This document shows positions 1 through 8,905 of a stretch of DNA of 64,000 nt, piece after piece. Source of the DNA: Alphaproteobacteria bacterium (GTDB taxonomy: Bacteria > Pseudomonadota > Alphaproteobacteria > Reyranellales > Reyranellaceae); NCBI GenBank assembly GCA_017308235.1, contig JAFKFL010000009.1:310001-374000 (forward strand), read 5' to 3'. The notes beneath the pieces are model-generated. The model saw nothing but the letters and a program-made list of their open reading frames with translations, did no database searches and was not told the DNA's origin. The position numbers and the translations under genes are program-made. The first letter of the stretch is position 1. Each line of letters starts with the position of its first letter.

Positions 1-1847
1 TAGGGAAGCGTCGTACCTGATACGGGGAGCGTTCCGTCGACCACCTCGCCGACCAGCCGGCCGGCGGGGCGCGTGGCGTTGAACTGGTTGACGAAGGCGC
101 GCGCGCCGTCGGGTCCCAACGACTCGATGGTCGGCAGGTTCATCTCGGCCAAGGTGTTCAGCACCAGCCGAACGTCGGGTTGCAGGCGCACGACTTCGCC
201 ATCGTTGCATTGCGCGGCGATGCCCGGACCGGTCAGCTTGAAACCCAGCATGCCGCGCGTCACGGCCTCGTTGCAGATCCCGCGATACGGGCCAACGCCG
301 CCAGGATAAGGCATCAGCCCTTGCGCCTTGCCCGAAACGTTGGCGCCCGTGTACCAGGTGTTGGCCAGCCGATGCAGCGTGATCATGGAACAATCCGCAA
401 GATGACGCGTCCATCCCGCCTGCGCGGTCTCGGTCGCCTCGATCGTCGTGAAGCCCGCATCGCGCATGGCCACGAGACGATCGACGATCCAGTCGGCATG
501 CTGCTCGATCGACACCACCATGTTCGAGAACACGGAGGGGCTGCCCGGGCCCGTGACCAGGAACAGATTGGGAAAGCCGGCAACCGTCAGGCCAAGATAA
601 GTCTTTGGCCCCTTGGCCCAGACGTCCGACAGCGCGACGCCGCCGCGGCCGGTGATCGGATGCACCGCCAGCACCGCGCCGGTCATCGCATCGAACCCGG
701 TGGCGAAGACGATCACGTCCACGTCGTATTTATCATTGGCGGTTTCGATGCCCGAGGCGGTGATCGCCTTGATCGGATTGCGGCGCAGGTCGACCAGCTT
801 GACGTTGGGCCGGTTGTAGGTCGCGTAGTAGTTGGTATCCAGGCAGGGTCGCTTGGCCCCGAACGGGTGGTCGTGTGGAGACAAGGCGGCCGCGACCTCG
901 GGATCGTGGACGATGGTGCGGATCTTCTCCCGGATCAGGTCGGCCACCAGCTTGTTGCCATCAGCGTCGACGCCCGAATCGGCCCATAGCTGAGTCAAAA
1001 TGACGACGAGATCCCCGGTCGACCAGGCCTTCTCGAAGCGCTCGCGGCGCTGGGCATCGGTGAGCTGCCAGCTGAAGTCCGTCGCCGCGGGGATCGGCAC
1101 GCCGGTCATCGACCAGCGCGCCTGTTCGCGAAAACCGGCGCGGTCCTTTTCGAGCGACGCCACGCGATCGGGCAGCGGTGGACCGTTGTGGGCGGGCAAG
1201 GCAAAATTCGGCGTCCGCTGGAACACGGTCACGTGTTCCGCCTGGGCCGCGATCAACGGGATCGCTTGGATGCCCGACGACCCTGTGCCGATCACCGCAA
1301 CGCGGCGTCCTTCCAGAGCCACGCCGTCATGCGGCCAACGGCTGGTGAAGTAGATGTCGCCAGCGAAGGCATCGATACCGTCGATCTCCGGCAGCTTGGG
1401 CGCCGACAGACAACCGCTCGCCATCACATAGAAGCGACACGACACCGTCGCACCACCGTCCGTCGACAGGTGCCACCGTTCCTCACTTTCATTCCACCGC
1501 GCCTCCGTCACCTTTGTCGAGAAGCGGATATCGCGGCGCAGGTCGTAGCGGTCGGCGACGAATCGCAGATAGGAAAGAATTTCTGGTTGCGTGGCGTACT
1601 TCTCCGACCACGTCCACGCGGCTTCCAGATCGGGGTCGAAGGTGTAGCTGTAGTCTGTCGTGGCGATATCGCAACGCGCGCCAGGATATCGGTTCCAGTA
1701 CCAGGTTCCTCCGACGTCGTCGGCTGTTTCGAAGGCGACCGCCGAGAGGCCGGCTTTGCGTAGTCGATGGAGCAGATAGAGGCCCGCGAAGCCGGCTCCC
1801 ACCAACGCCACATCGACCTGCTGCGTGCCGTTTGCGCCTGTCGCCAT
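1..1847 (-). CDS. Flavin-dependent (Baeyer-Villiger-type) monooxygenase, running into an alpha/beta-hydrolase domain; truncated by window edge
   Basis: Predicted FAD/NADPH monooxygenase inserting oxygen next to a ketone or aldehyde carbonyl. About 615 residues are visible and the reading frame is still open at position 1. The N-terminus has the FAD Rossmann motif GAGFAGLY and GGTWYWNRYPGARCD, followed by the NADPH motif VIGTGSSGIQ. The BVMO fingerprint FxGxxxHxxxWP reads FAGDIYFTSRWP, with Phe where His is usual. After the monooxygenase core ends near position 150, the last residues (ARAFVNQFNATRP, then VGEVVDGTLPV) look like the start of an HSL-type alpha/beta-hydrolase, which suggests an oxygenase-esterase fusion. 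The ATG at 1847 has GGGAGA just upstream. It lies 74 bp behind the SDR gene, probably in one operon. Confidence 0.85.
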   Translation of the reverse strand, partial: MATGANGTQQVDVALVGAGFAGLYLLHRLRKAGLSAVAFETADDVGGTWYWNRYPGARCDIATTDYSYTFDPDLEAAWTWSEKYATQPEILSYLRFVADRYDLRRDIRFSTKVTEARWNESEERWHLSTDGGATVSCRFYVMASGCLSAPKLPEIDGIDAFAGDIYFTSRWPHDGVALEGRRVAVIGTGSSGIQAIPLIAAQAEHVTVFQRTPNFALPAHNGPPLPDRVASLEKDRAGFREQARWSMTGVPIPAATDFSWQLTDAQRRERFEKAWSTGDLVVILTQLWADSGVDADGNKLVADLIREKIRTIVHDPEVAAALSPHDHPFGAKRPCLDTNYYATYNRPNVKLVDLRRNPIKAITASGIETANDKYDVDVIVFATGFDAMTGAVLAVHPITGRGGVALSDVWAKGPKTYLGLTVAGFPNLFLVTGPGSPSVFSNMVVSIEQHADWIVDRLVAMRDAGFTTIEATETAQAGWTRHLADCSMITLHRLANTWYTGANVSGKAQGLMPYPGGVGPYRGICNEAVTRGMLGFKLTGPGIAAQCNDGEVVRLQPDVRLVLNTLAEMNLPTIESLGPDGARAFVNQFNATRPAGRLVGEVVDGTLPVSGTTLP

Positions 1848-1921
1848 TGCCGTCTCCCTTGGATGAGGAAACGGTACTGCCCCAGTCCCGGACGGTCCAG
1901 TTTTGACGGCTCGGCCGGACT

Positions 1922-2683
1922 TTAAAGAGTAAGCCCACCGTTGACGTGGATGGTCTGGCCGGTGACGTAACTCGCAGCCGGTGAGCACAGGAAGGCGATG
2001 ACCGCCGCCACTTCAGCAGGCGTGCCATAGCGGCGCATCGGGATCGACTCGCTCACCTTGGCCATGCGTTCGCGAGGCACGGCGGCGTGACCATCGGCGT
2101 CCTTCTCGATGAAACCCGGCGCCACACAATTTACCGTGACCCCGGACGATGCGAGATCGGCGGCCAGCGCCCGGGCCAGCGCCTCGAGGCCTCCCTTGGC
2201 AGCGGCCGTTGCCGGGAAACTCATGATGCCGCGCGCGAAAGCATGCGCCACGAAGGACGACACCCCGACCAGTCGGCCCGTCGTGCCCGCCGACGTCACC
2301 AACGGCTTGGCCGCGGTCGCGAGTTCGAAAAAAGCGGTCGTCATGGTGGCGAGGCTCGCGTCCCAGGTCGCCCGATCAACCTCACCGACCGCTCGGCGAT
2401 CGGCAAAGCCCGCGTTGCTCACGATGACATCGAGGCGACCGAACCGCTTGGCCGTCTCGCCGACCAGCCGCTCGGCCGTGCCGGGCTGCGCGAGGTCGCC
2501 CTCCAGCAACAGCACCTCGCCTCCCGCCTCGCGCACCGAGGCGGCGACTTTTTCCAGCCCGGCCTTGTTCTTGCGGGCATGGAGCGCAATCGCGGTCCCG
2601 GGCGCAGCCAGCGTTCGGGCGGTGGCGGCGCCGATCCCAGACGAGGCGCCGGTGACGAGGCAGGCACGGGTGACGGCAGTCAT
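1922..2683 (-). CDS. SDR family NAD(P)-dependent oxidoreductase
   Basis: A 253-residue classical short-chain dehydrogenase, probably cytosolic, oxidising or reducing an alcohol/ketone. The cofactor motif is TGASSGIG near residue 12. NNAG is replaced by SNAG. The catalytic region shows Ser in GVSSFVAH and a TAAAKGG segment where YxxxK is expected: the Tyr position appears to be Thr or Ala (FPATAAAKG), so the active site is not fully canonical. The C-terminus [16 protein letters not shown] is typical of FabG-like members. It sits between the methyltransferase and the monooxygenase genes on the same strand, so it could supply or remove the ketone used by the monooxygenase (inference). The substrate is unknown. 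Confidence 0.88.
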   Translation of the reverse strand: MTAVTRACLVTGASSGIGAATARTLAAPGTAIALHARKNKAGLEKVAASVREAGGEVLLLEGDLAQPGTAERLVGETAKRFGRLDVIVSNAGFADRRAVGEVDRATWDASLATMTTAFFELATAAKPLVTSAGTTGRLVGVSSFVAHAFARGIMSFPATAAAKGGLEALARALAADLASSGVTVNCVAPGFIEKDADGHAAVPRERMAKVSESIPMRRYGTPAEVAAVIAFLCSPAASYVTGQTIHVNGGLTL

Positions 2684-2713
2684 TAGCCATCACCCTAGCC
2701 TCCGCGGGCCGCT

Positions 2714-3232
2714 TCACGCCAGTTGAAAGGCCAAAGCCTTGCGTTCGCGTTCGATCAGGGCGCGCTTGCGCTTCGCTCCCCAGCGATAGCCGGAGAGCGA
2801 ACCGTCCTTCTTCACCACCCGATGACAGGGGATGAGGACGGCGATCGCATTGGCCGCGATTGCCGCTGTCACGTCCCGCGCATCGCGCGTGCCAAGCCTG
2901 GCGGCAACGGCGCCATAGTTCGTGGTCTCGCCGGCCGGAATTTCCTGCAGGAGCGACCAGACCTTTTTCTGGTAGTCGTCGCCGCGCGGATCGAGGGCAA
3001 AGACCTTTCCATTGCCCGGTCGATCAACCTGGACCTGCAATTCCGTTACGAGTGCGGCAAGCCCTTCGTCGTCCTGATCGAAATGCGCATCAGGGAGCCG
3101 TTTGCACAGCGCGTCCAAGGCCGTGTCTCGGTCATCGACGAACTCGAAAGCAACAATGCCTCTTGCTGATAGGGCAACGAGAAAGTCGCCAAGTGAGCTC
3201 TGACCAAGTGTGTAGCGAATAAGTTCTGGCAT
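2714..3232 (-). CDS. ogt: Methylated-DNA--[protein]-cysteine S-methyltransferase (Ogt/MGMT)
   Basis: Suicide DNA-repair protein that moves alkyl groups from O6-alkylguanine or O4-alkylthymine to its own cysteine. 172 residues. The N-terminal ribonuclease-like domain is followed by the DNA-binding/active-site domain with the IPCHRVV motif (acceptor Cys) and GYRWGAKRKRALIERE. The start at 3232 is preferred because GGAG lies six bases upstream. An in-frame ATG at 3262 would add ten residues but has no visible ribosome site. There is no AraC-type Ada regulatory domain. With alkB at 4.3-4.9 kb it makes two alkylation-repair genes within 2 kb. Confidence 0.93.
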   Translation of the reverse strand: MPELIRYTLGQSSLGDFLVALSARGIVAFEFVDDRDTALDALCKRLPDAHFDQDDEGLAALVTELQVQVDRPGNGKVFALDPRGDDYQKKVWSLLQEIPAGETTNYGAVAARLGTRDARDVTAAIAANAIAVLIPCHRVVKKDGSLSGYRWGAKRKRALIERERKALAFQLA

Positions 3233-3344
3233 GACGGTCTCCATGCGATTGGAGACAGTCATCTAGGGCACGCCCGAGCCGTCGACACTCCGGCGCTTGC
3301 CGCGAATTCGGGGCCGCGAATTCGGGGCCGGAGGGCCGCAGCGG

Positions 3345-4142
3345 TCAAGGTCGGACGCCCGCCTCGGCCGCCTGGCCCTCGGGCATGATCTGCAGCAAAG
3401 GGTCAGGCTTGACCGAGACGTCCCCCACGAACGGTCGGTCGTGAGACGCGATCAGCAGGAGTGCCGTCGCCACGCCTATCGCGAAAATGCCCAAGGCGCT
3501 CAGGGAGGCGTAGCGATTTTCTGAATGGACCATGGCGATCACAAGCAGCGCAGCAGCGGCCTGGACGATCAGGCACACCCACTTGAGGCCATTGACCTGC
3601 GAGTGACTGACGATGATGCGTTGCCGGCGCGCATCGAGCGCTATCTGGAGGGCCGCCGTGATCGAGCGCTGAGCGGTCTGCTGGCCCGGGGTGTCCGGCA
3701 CCAGCGCGAGCGTCAACTGCACGGCCTCGGCCAGTGGTTTTGGGGTGAGGCGCAGCGTGGCGCTCTGCTTGGCCATCATCGGCCATTCCTGCGTAACCGC
3801 ATCGTCTACATAGCGCCGCACCAGTTCGCGCATGCGCCCCTGGAACTGGCCGGGAAAGGCTGCCGTCAGCACCACGACCTCGCGCAGTGCGCTCGCCTCG
3901 CGGTTGACGGCGGTGTTGGCGTGGTTGCTGTCGTCCCAGACCTGGGCGGCGGTAAATGCCACGAACAAGCCGAACAGGATGCCTGGCGGCGCCACCATAG
4001 CCGGCGAGACGACCTTGAACCAAGGCGCCCGCCCAGCCAGCACCTCGACAAACACATGGATCGCCGCCGCAACCAGAAAGGTGAAGCCGAAGATGACCGC
4101 CGCCATCCAAGGCAGAGAAAGATTGTGCAGCCAATCGCTCAT
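3345..4142 (-). CDS. DUF4239 (bestrophin-like) membrane protein
   Basis: About 265 residues with the layout of DUF4239 proteins. Two N-terminal transmembrane helices (MAAVIFGFTFLVAAAIHVFV and APPGILFGLFVAFTAAQVW) are followed by the DDSNHANTAVNREASALREV region. Then comes a soluble helical stretch, and two C-terminal helices (VCLIVQAAAALLVIAMV, LGIFAIGVATALLLIAS). Function is unknown; an anion-channel relationship has been suggested for the family. The start at 4142 is chosen over 4202 because GGGGA precedes it and the upstream residues look unstructured. No operon partner is obvious: alkB ends about 115 bp upstream on the same strand. Confidence 0.8.
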   Translation of the reverse strand: MSDWLHNLSLPWMAAVIFGFTFLVAAAIHVFVEVLAGRAPWFKVVSPAMVAPPGILFGLFVAFTAAQVWDDSNHANTAVNREASALREVVVLTAAFPGQFQGRMRELVRRYVDDAVTQEWPMMAKQSATLRLTPKPLAEAVQLTLALVPDTPGQQTAQRSITAALQIALDARRQRIIVSHSQVNGLKWVCLIVQAAAALLVIAMVHSENRYASLSALGIFAIGVATALLLIASHDRPFVGDVSVKPDPLLQIMPEGQAAEAGVRP

Positions 4143-4256
4143 GTTGTGATTCCCCGCCATCCATCCATCGGACGCCAGGCCCGGCGTACCCTGCCCCAGC
4201 ATAACGGGTATGGCAGAAAATCGAGCCGCAATAGCTGGGAATTGCGAATCCGAGAG

Positions 4257-4907
4257 CTAGAGCGCGGCCCTGAAGGTGAGGTTGATCCGCTGACGGCCGA
4301 GTTTCGTGTGCTCGCCGTCCTTGATCGCGAGCACACCGTGGTGGAACAGGCGCGAGGGACCGCCCCACACCGCGATATCGCCATGACGCATGGGATATCT
4401 CGCCACCGGATCGGCCCGCTTCGCGCCACCGAACTGGAAGGTGGCAGGCAAACCGAGCGACACCGAGACGATCGGCTGGGTGAAATCGCGCTCATTCTTA
4501 TCCTGGTGCAACGACAGCCGCGCGCCTGGTAGATAGCGATTGATGAGACAGCTGTCGGTCGCGAAGCCGGCATATCCCGCATCCGCCGCTGCCTCGCGGG
4601 CCAACCGACGGAAGCTTTCCGGCATGGCAGGCCACGGCTTGCCCGTCTCAGGATCGCAGCGGTCGTAACGATAGCCCGTGCGATCGGTGACCCAGCCCGC
4701 CGTGCCGCAGCTGGTCATGGCGGCCGACATCAGAAAGCCGCCCGGCGTCGTCATGTGCCGGAAGGGCGCGGCCTCGACCACCGATTCCAGCGCCGCGAGG
4801 ATGTCGGCCTCCAGGACAAGCGCCCGCCCGCGCAAAAGAGCGGCGCCCGGCGCCATGGTTTCGCGCTCGACTGACATCTCGCCAGGAACGTCAAACAAAT
4901 CGATCAC
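4257..4907 (-). CDS. alkB: AlkB-type 2-oxoglutarate/Fe(II)-dependent DNA/RNA demethylase
   Basis: Oxidative repair enzyme that removes methyl groups from 1-methyladenine and 3-methylcytosine. It shows the Fe(II) ligands in LHQDKNE (HxD) and a distal His in LFHHGV. The 2-oxoglutarate-binding signature RINLTFR lies near the C-terminus, and NRYLPGA precedes the HxD motif, as in E. coli AlkB. About 216 residues from a GTG at 4907 (IDLFDVPGE is the usual start region). The ATG at 4877 is the alternative. The GTG start overlaps the end of the sensor kinase gene by 17 bp, so alkB is probably co-transcribed with the two-component genes, an unusual pairing. Confidence 0.93.
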   Translation of the reverse strand: MIDLFDVPGEMSVERETMAPGAALLRGRALVLEADILAALESVVEAAPFRHMTTPGGFLMSAAMTSCGTAGWVTDRTGYRYDRCDPETGKPWPAMPESFRRLAREAAADAGYAGFATDSCLINRYLPGARLSLHQDKNERDFTQPIVSVSLGLPATFQFGGAKRADPVARYPMRHGDIAVWGGPSRLFHHGVLAIKDGEHTKLGRQRINLTFRAAL

Positions 4908-6276
4908 GATATCCGGTATCCGCTGGGTTTCCCGAAAGCATATCACCGGCGACCGCGGAGATGAGCAGCCGCGCTTCGAGACCGCCTGAGGCCAGGTTCG
5001 AGAGCAAGAGCCGGCCATTCAGGGCGGCAGCGAGCTGCTGGACAATCGCAAGCCCGAGACCGGTGCCGCCGGTCTCGCGATTGCGTGACCCCTCGACCCG
5101 ATAGAACGGCTGCAGCACCGCTTCGAGCTCGCGGTCAGGAATCCCCGGACCGTGATCGCGAACGACAATCGCGATCTGGTCGTCCGATCTTGCGATCGAA
5201 AGCTCTGCATCGCCAGCAAACTTCAGGGCGTTGTCGACAAGGTTCGTGACGACGCGTCTCAGGGTCTGCGGCCGGGTGATCAGCGGCACCTCGAGCCGGC
5301 CATTCAGCCACACCTTTTGTCCCGCATCGACATAGTCGTAGACCAGGCTCTCCATGAGCGCTTGGAGGTCGGTTGCGACCGCGGGTTCCGCTTGCCCGTT
5401 CATGCTGCGCGCAAGCTCGAGACCTTCGGCGACCAGAGTCTGCATGGCGGTGAGGTCGCGCTGGAACCGCTGCTTCAGCTCCGTGTCATCCAGAAGGTCG
5501 GCGCGCAGTCGCATTCGCGCGATCGGACTCTGGAGATCGTGAGAAATTGCCGCGAGAATGCGCGTGCGTTCGGCCAGATGATCGGCAATGCGACGCTGCA
5601 TGGCATTGAACGCAGCAGCGGCGCGACCGACCTCGGTCGGACCATCTTCGGGAAGCGGCCGTCCCTGCCGGTCGGCGCGAAGGTCATCCGCCGCCTGCGC
5701 CAGGCGTGCCAATGGTCTGGTCGCAATCCTGACGGCAAGCCACGTGAACAGCCCGAGCAGGACAAGCTGCAAAGCGAGAGCCGCAATGACCCAACCCGAC
5801 ACCATCAGCGTCGGCGGGATCAGCTCGATGGTGAGCGGCGCGCCATCCTTGAGCTTGAGATGAATGGCAAGCTGCAGCGGGTCCGACGCCCCCGGCGACA
5901 TTGAAATGCTGATGTCGTGTGGCCCATCGAGTGCGCGCGATATCATACCGGAGATTTCCCGTGCGCCGGGCGAGTCTGTCGGACGTCCGGGCGACGGGTC
6001 GCCAAGAATGTAGCGGTAGTTGCGGCGTTCGATCTTCCGCAGCCACGACGGCCGTTCGGCAGCCGGCAGACGATCCAGGATGGCGACCGAGCTCGCCACA
6101 TCCTTGGCGAGATAGGCCATCATCATCGCGCCCATCGTCTCGGAGCGTTCTCGCAGCAGCAGCGCCAGGGTCAGGACGTGGGCCGCGGCCAGCCCGCAGA
6201 AGAGGACGAGCGCGATGCGTCCGAACAGGGACCGTGGCCACCAGGTCCATCGGAAGCGTGCAGAGCGCGCGCTCAC
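4891..6276 (-). CDS. Sensor histidine kinase, EnvZ-type
   Basis: 461-residue inner-membrane sensor. It has one transmembrane helix near residues 15-38 and a periplasmic domain of about 120 residues. A second helix (VSGWVIAALALQLVLLGLF) is followed by HAMP, the HisKA box LAAISHDLQSPIARMRLRAD with the phospho-acceptor His, and a HATPase domain (N box VDNALKF, G1 DHGPGIP, G2 GGTGLGLAI). The GTG start at 6276 overlaps the regulator stop as GTGA, so the two are translationally coupled. The signal is unknown. The next gene downstream is alkB. Confidence 0.95.
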   Translation of the reverse strand: MSARSARFRWTWWPRSLFGRIALVLFCGLAAAHVLTLALLLRERSETMGAMMMAYLAKDVASSVAILDRLPAAERPSWLRKIERRNYRYILGDPSPGRPTDSPGAREISGMISRALDGPHDISISMSPGASDPLQLAIHLKLKDGAPLTIELIPPTLMVSGWVIAALALQLVLLGLFTWLAVRIATRPLARLAQAADDLRADRQGRPLPEDGPTEVGRAAAAFNAMQRRIADHLAERTRILAAISHDLQSPIARMRLRADLLDDTELKQRFQRDLTAMQTLVAEGLELARSMNGQAEPAVATDLQALMESLVYDYVDAGQKVWLNGRLEVPLITRPQTLRRVVTNLVDNALKFAGDAELSIARSDDQIAIVVRDHGPGIPDRELEAVLQPFYRVEGSRNRETGGTGLGLAIVQQLAAALNGRLLLSNLASGGLEARLLISAVAGDMLSGNPADTGYRDRFV

Positions 6277-7013
6277 CGCCCGTCCTTCCTGACGTCGACC
6301 GGCTCGGCGAAGACATAGCCTTCGCTGCGGACCGTCTTGATGTAGCGCGGCTCGCGTGCGCCATCGCGCAACCGCTGCCGCAATCGGCTGACCAGGAGAT
6401 CGATCGAGCGGTCGAACGGCTCGGTGTCCCGGCCCTGTGTCAGATTGAGCAGTTGGTCACGAGTCAGGACGCGCTGGGGATGATCGAGGAAGATCCGCAG
6501 CAGCCGGTACTCGGCGCCGCTCAGCGACACCATCGTGCCGGCCGCATCGATCAGATGACGCCGGGTGGTGTCCAGCGTCCAGTCGCCGAAGCCAAGAAGC
6601 GCCGCGACCTCGGTCACCCGGAGATTTGCCGGCAGGGCGCGGGACCGCCGCAGGATCGCCTTGATGCGCGCAAGCAGCTCCCGCGAGGCGAAGGGTTTGC
6701 CGAGATAGTCATCGGCGCCCATTTCCAGGCCGACGATCCGGTCGGCTTCATCGCCAAGGGCGGTGAGCATCAGGATGGGCGGCGATGCCGGATCGGTGGC
6801 GCGCAGATCGCGACAGAGCGTGAGGCCGTCCTCGCGCGGCAACATCAGATCGAGAACGATCAGGTCGACCGGCTTGCCCACCAGGACGCGGCGCATGGCA
6901 CGGCCATCGTCGACCGCGGTGACCGTAAATCCGTTCTTTTCAAGATAGTCCGACAGCAACAAACGCATCTCGCGATCGTCATCGACAATCAGGATGTGAT
7001 CGGGCCGGTCCAT
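6273..7013 (-). CDS. OmpR-family response regulator
   Basis: About 246 residues: a receiver domain (ILIVDDDREMR, phospho-acceptor Asp in IVLDLMLPREDG, Lys in YLGKPF) followed by an OmpR winged-helix domain ending SRLRQRLRDGAREPRYIKTVRSEGYVF. First gene of a regulator-kinase-alkB operon. The start at 7013 (MDRPDHILIVDDD) is chosen because the extra 26 residues available from 7091 do not belong to the receiver fold. It is divergent from the DUF2147-ccdA-thioredoxin genes, so the 187-bp gap is a candidate autoregulated target. Confidence 0.94.
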   Translation of the reverse strand: MDRPDHILIVDDDREMRLLLSDYLEKNGFTVTAVDDGRAMRRVLVGKPVDLIVLDLMLPREDGLTLCRDLRATDPASPPILMLTALGDEADRIVGLEMGADDYLGKPFASRELLARIKAILRRSRALPANLRVTEVAALLGFGDWTLDTTRRHLIDAAGTMVSLSGAEYRLLRIFLDHPQRVLTRDQLLNLTQGRDTEPFDRSIDLLVSRLRQRLRDGAREPRYIKTVRSEGYVFAEPVDVRKDGR

Positions 7014-7200
7014 ATCGGGCAGTTTATCTGATCGCGCACCCGGAATGCGCCCGTTCTTGTACCGTAGTGTATCCGGCACGCCCGCAGACAAGCCCGCTTA
7101 CCAAACAGGGCGACCGCGGACACACGCTGGATACATCGTGGTGATTAATCAGCCTCCACCCGGACGCAGCTTCGCGGCCGGCGACTCCCCGGAGGGCACA

Positions 7201-7638
7201 ATGATCTCACGCACGTCAGCGATCCTGGTTTCGATCCTGCTGTTAAGTCAGTCGGCGATCGCGGCTCCGCCTGCCTCGCCGGTCGGGCGCTGGCTGACCG
7301 AGAGCGGCAACCTCGAAGTGGAGATCGCACCTTGCGGCAAGGCGATCTGCGGCACAGTCGTCAAGGTGCTGGCCAATCGCTCGATGAGCGGTTCGGGTGA
7401 AATGGCCGCGGCCGACAATCGCAATCCGCTCGGCATGACCATTCTCAAGGATTTCATGCCGACGTCGGGCGACAACTGGCAAGGCGAGATCTACAACCGC
7501 GAGAACGCAAAGACCTACGCCTGCAAGATATCGCTCGACGCTCCCGACCAGCTGGTCGTGCGGGCCTATGTCGGCCTGCCGATGTTCGGCAAGACCCAGG
7601 TCTGGCGCCGCGTCGCCGCAGCCGCCAGCAACAAGTGA
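7201..7638 (+). CDS. DUF2147 domain-containing secreted protein
   Basis: 145 residues with a clear signal peptide (hydrophobic stretch ending SQSAIAA before PPAS). The mature part follows the DUF2147 pattern: VGRWLTESGNLEVEIAPCGKAICG, then YACKISL and VRAYVGLPMFGKTQVWRR. The family folds as a small lipocalin-like beta structure in the periplasm; function unknown. GGAGG lies five bases before the ATG at 7201, which excludes the longer upstream reading. It is followed after 9 bp by ccdA, so it is probably the first gene of an operon with the disulfide-handling proteins. Confidence 0.9.
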   Translation: MISRTSAILVSILLLSQSAIAAPPASPVGRWLTESGNLEVEIAPCGKAICGTVVKVLANRSMSGSGEMAAADNRNPLGMTILKDFMPTSGDNWQGEIYNRENAKTYACKISLDAPDQLVVRAYVGLPMFGKTQVWRRVAAAASNK

Positions 7639-7647
7639 CCCGGCACC

Positions 7648-8352
7648 GTGCTCGATATCGTCCTGGCGTTCGCCGCGGGGCTGCTGACGGTGGGCTCGCC
7701 CTGCGTGCTGCCGATGCTGCCGATCGTTCTCGGCGCAACGGTCGGTCGCAGCGACCCGGCACGCCCGCTGTTCATCATTCTGGGTTTCACGGTCACCTTC
7801 GCGCTGGTCGCCTTCGTCTTCGGACTGTTCCCGAGCGTGCTGGGTCTTTCGCAAGAGACGCTTCGCACCACAGCGGTCGGGCTGCTGCTGCTGTTTGGGG
7901 CGCTTATGATCTGGCCACGTCTCTACGAGCTGGTGACGGTTCGTATCGGCTCCGTCTTCGGCTCGGTGAACAGGATCGGTGACCCTGCGCGATCGGGGAA
8001 GTTTGGTGCAGCAATTCTCGGCGCCAGCCTGGGCGCGGTTTGGGCGCCCTGCGCCGGGCCGGTGCTCGGATCGATCCTGACCTTGATTGCCTCTGCGGAA
8101 CGGCTCGATCGCGCCGCAGCCATGCTCGGCTTCTATTCGCTGGGTGCGGCTGTCCCGATGTTCGCCATTGCCTATGGCGGCCAATATGCCTCGACGCATG
8201 TGCGCCACATCGCCCGCTATGCGCGCCCCTTGCAGCAAGGCTTCGGCCTCGTCGTCATCCTGATCGCCGTCGCGATCTTCTATCAGTTCGATAGCGTGGC
8301 CACGGTCTGGCTCTCGAACTTCTATCCCGACACTCTCGTCACAGGGCTTTGA
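7648..8352 (+). CDS. ccdA: CcdA-family thiol:disulfide transport membrane protein
   Basis: 234-residue membrane protein that carries reducing equivalents from cytoplasmic thioredoxin to the periplasm. Six hydrophobic segments and the two conserved proline-flanked cysteines are visible (GSPCVLPMLP near residue 20 and WAPCAGPVLGS near residue 135). The start is GTG at 7648. It lies directly between the DUF2147 gene and a thioredoxin-like gene (8357), which is the DsbD/DipZ division of labour on separate polypeptides. Likely use: keeping periplasmic thiols or apocytochrome c reduced, which would fit the nearby SorB cytochrome. Confidence 0.93.
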   Translation: MLDIVLAFAAGLLTVGSPCVLPMLPIVLGATVGRSDPARPLFIILGFTVTFALVAFVFGLFPSVLGLSQETLRTTAVGLLLLFGALMIWPRLYELVTVRIGSVFGSVNRIGDPARSGKFGAAILGASLGAVWAPCAGPVLGSILTLIASAERLDRAAAMLGFYSLGAAVPMFAIAYGGQYASTHVRHIARYARPLQQGFGLVVILIAVAIFYQFDSVATVWLSNFYPDTLVTGL

Positions 8353-8356
8353 ACCG

Positions 8357-8905
8357 ATGGTTACTTCAGCTTTCTTCCGCGCCGCAGCCGCTGTGGTATT
8401 CGGCGTTTCGATCGCAGCCGCCTGTATTGGTAGTGTTCTGGCGGGCAATACCGCAATGATCGACCGTGGCGAGGCGCCGGAGATTACCGGTATCGACCGA
8501 TGGCTCAATTCCGAGCCGCTCTTGATCGCCGACCTCAGGGGCAAGGTCGTGCTGGTCGATTTCTGGACCTACTCCTGCATCAATTGCCTGCGCACCCTGC
8601 CCTATGTCACGCGCTGGTACGACAAGTACAAGGACCGAGGCTTCGTCGTCATCGGCGTGCATACGCCCGAGTTCAGCTACGAGAAGTCGACGCCCAACGT
8701 GCAGGCCGCAATCCGGCGGTTCGGCATCAAGTATCCAGTCGCCCAGGACAATCGCTATGCGACGTGGAAGGCGTTCGACAACGCATACTGGCCGGCCGTC
8801 TACCTGATCGATCGTTCGGGTCGGGTCATGCTGAAACACGTCGGTGAAGGCGCCTACGAGGACACGGAGCAGGCGATCGTTTCCCTGCTCGACGACAAGA
8901 AATGA
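8357..8905 (+). CDS. Periplasmic thioredoxin-like (redoxin/TlpA-type) protein
   Basis: 182 residues: an N-terminal signal peptide or anchor (hydrophobic residues 8-30), then a thioredoxin fold with the active site FWTYSCINCLRTLPY (CINC). FVVIGVHTPEFSYEK and the cis-Pro segment WPAVYLIDRSG follow. This matches the C-terminal redoxin part of DipZ-like proteins. It starts 4 bp after ccdA, so CcdA is its probable electron donor. The client protein is unknown. Confidence 0.9.
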   Translation: MVTSAFFRAAAAVVFGVSIAAACIGSVLAGNTAMIDRGEAPEITGIDRWLNSEPLLIADLRGKVVLVDFWTYSCINCLRTLPYVTRWYDKYKDRGFVVIGVHTPEFSYEKSTPNVQAAIRRFGIKYPVAQDNRYATWKAFDNAYWPAVYLIDRSGRVMLKHVGEGAYEDTEQAIVSLLDDKK

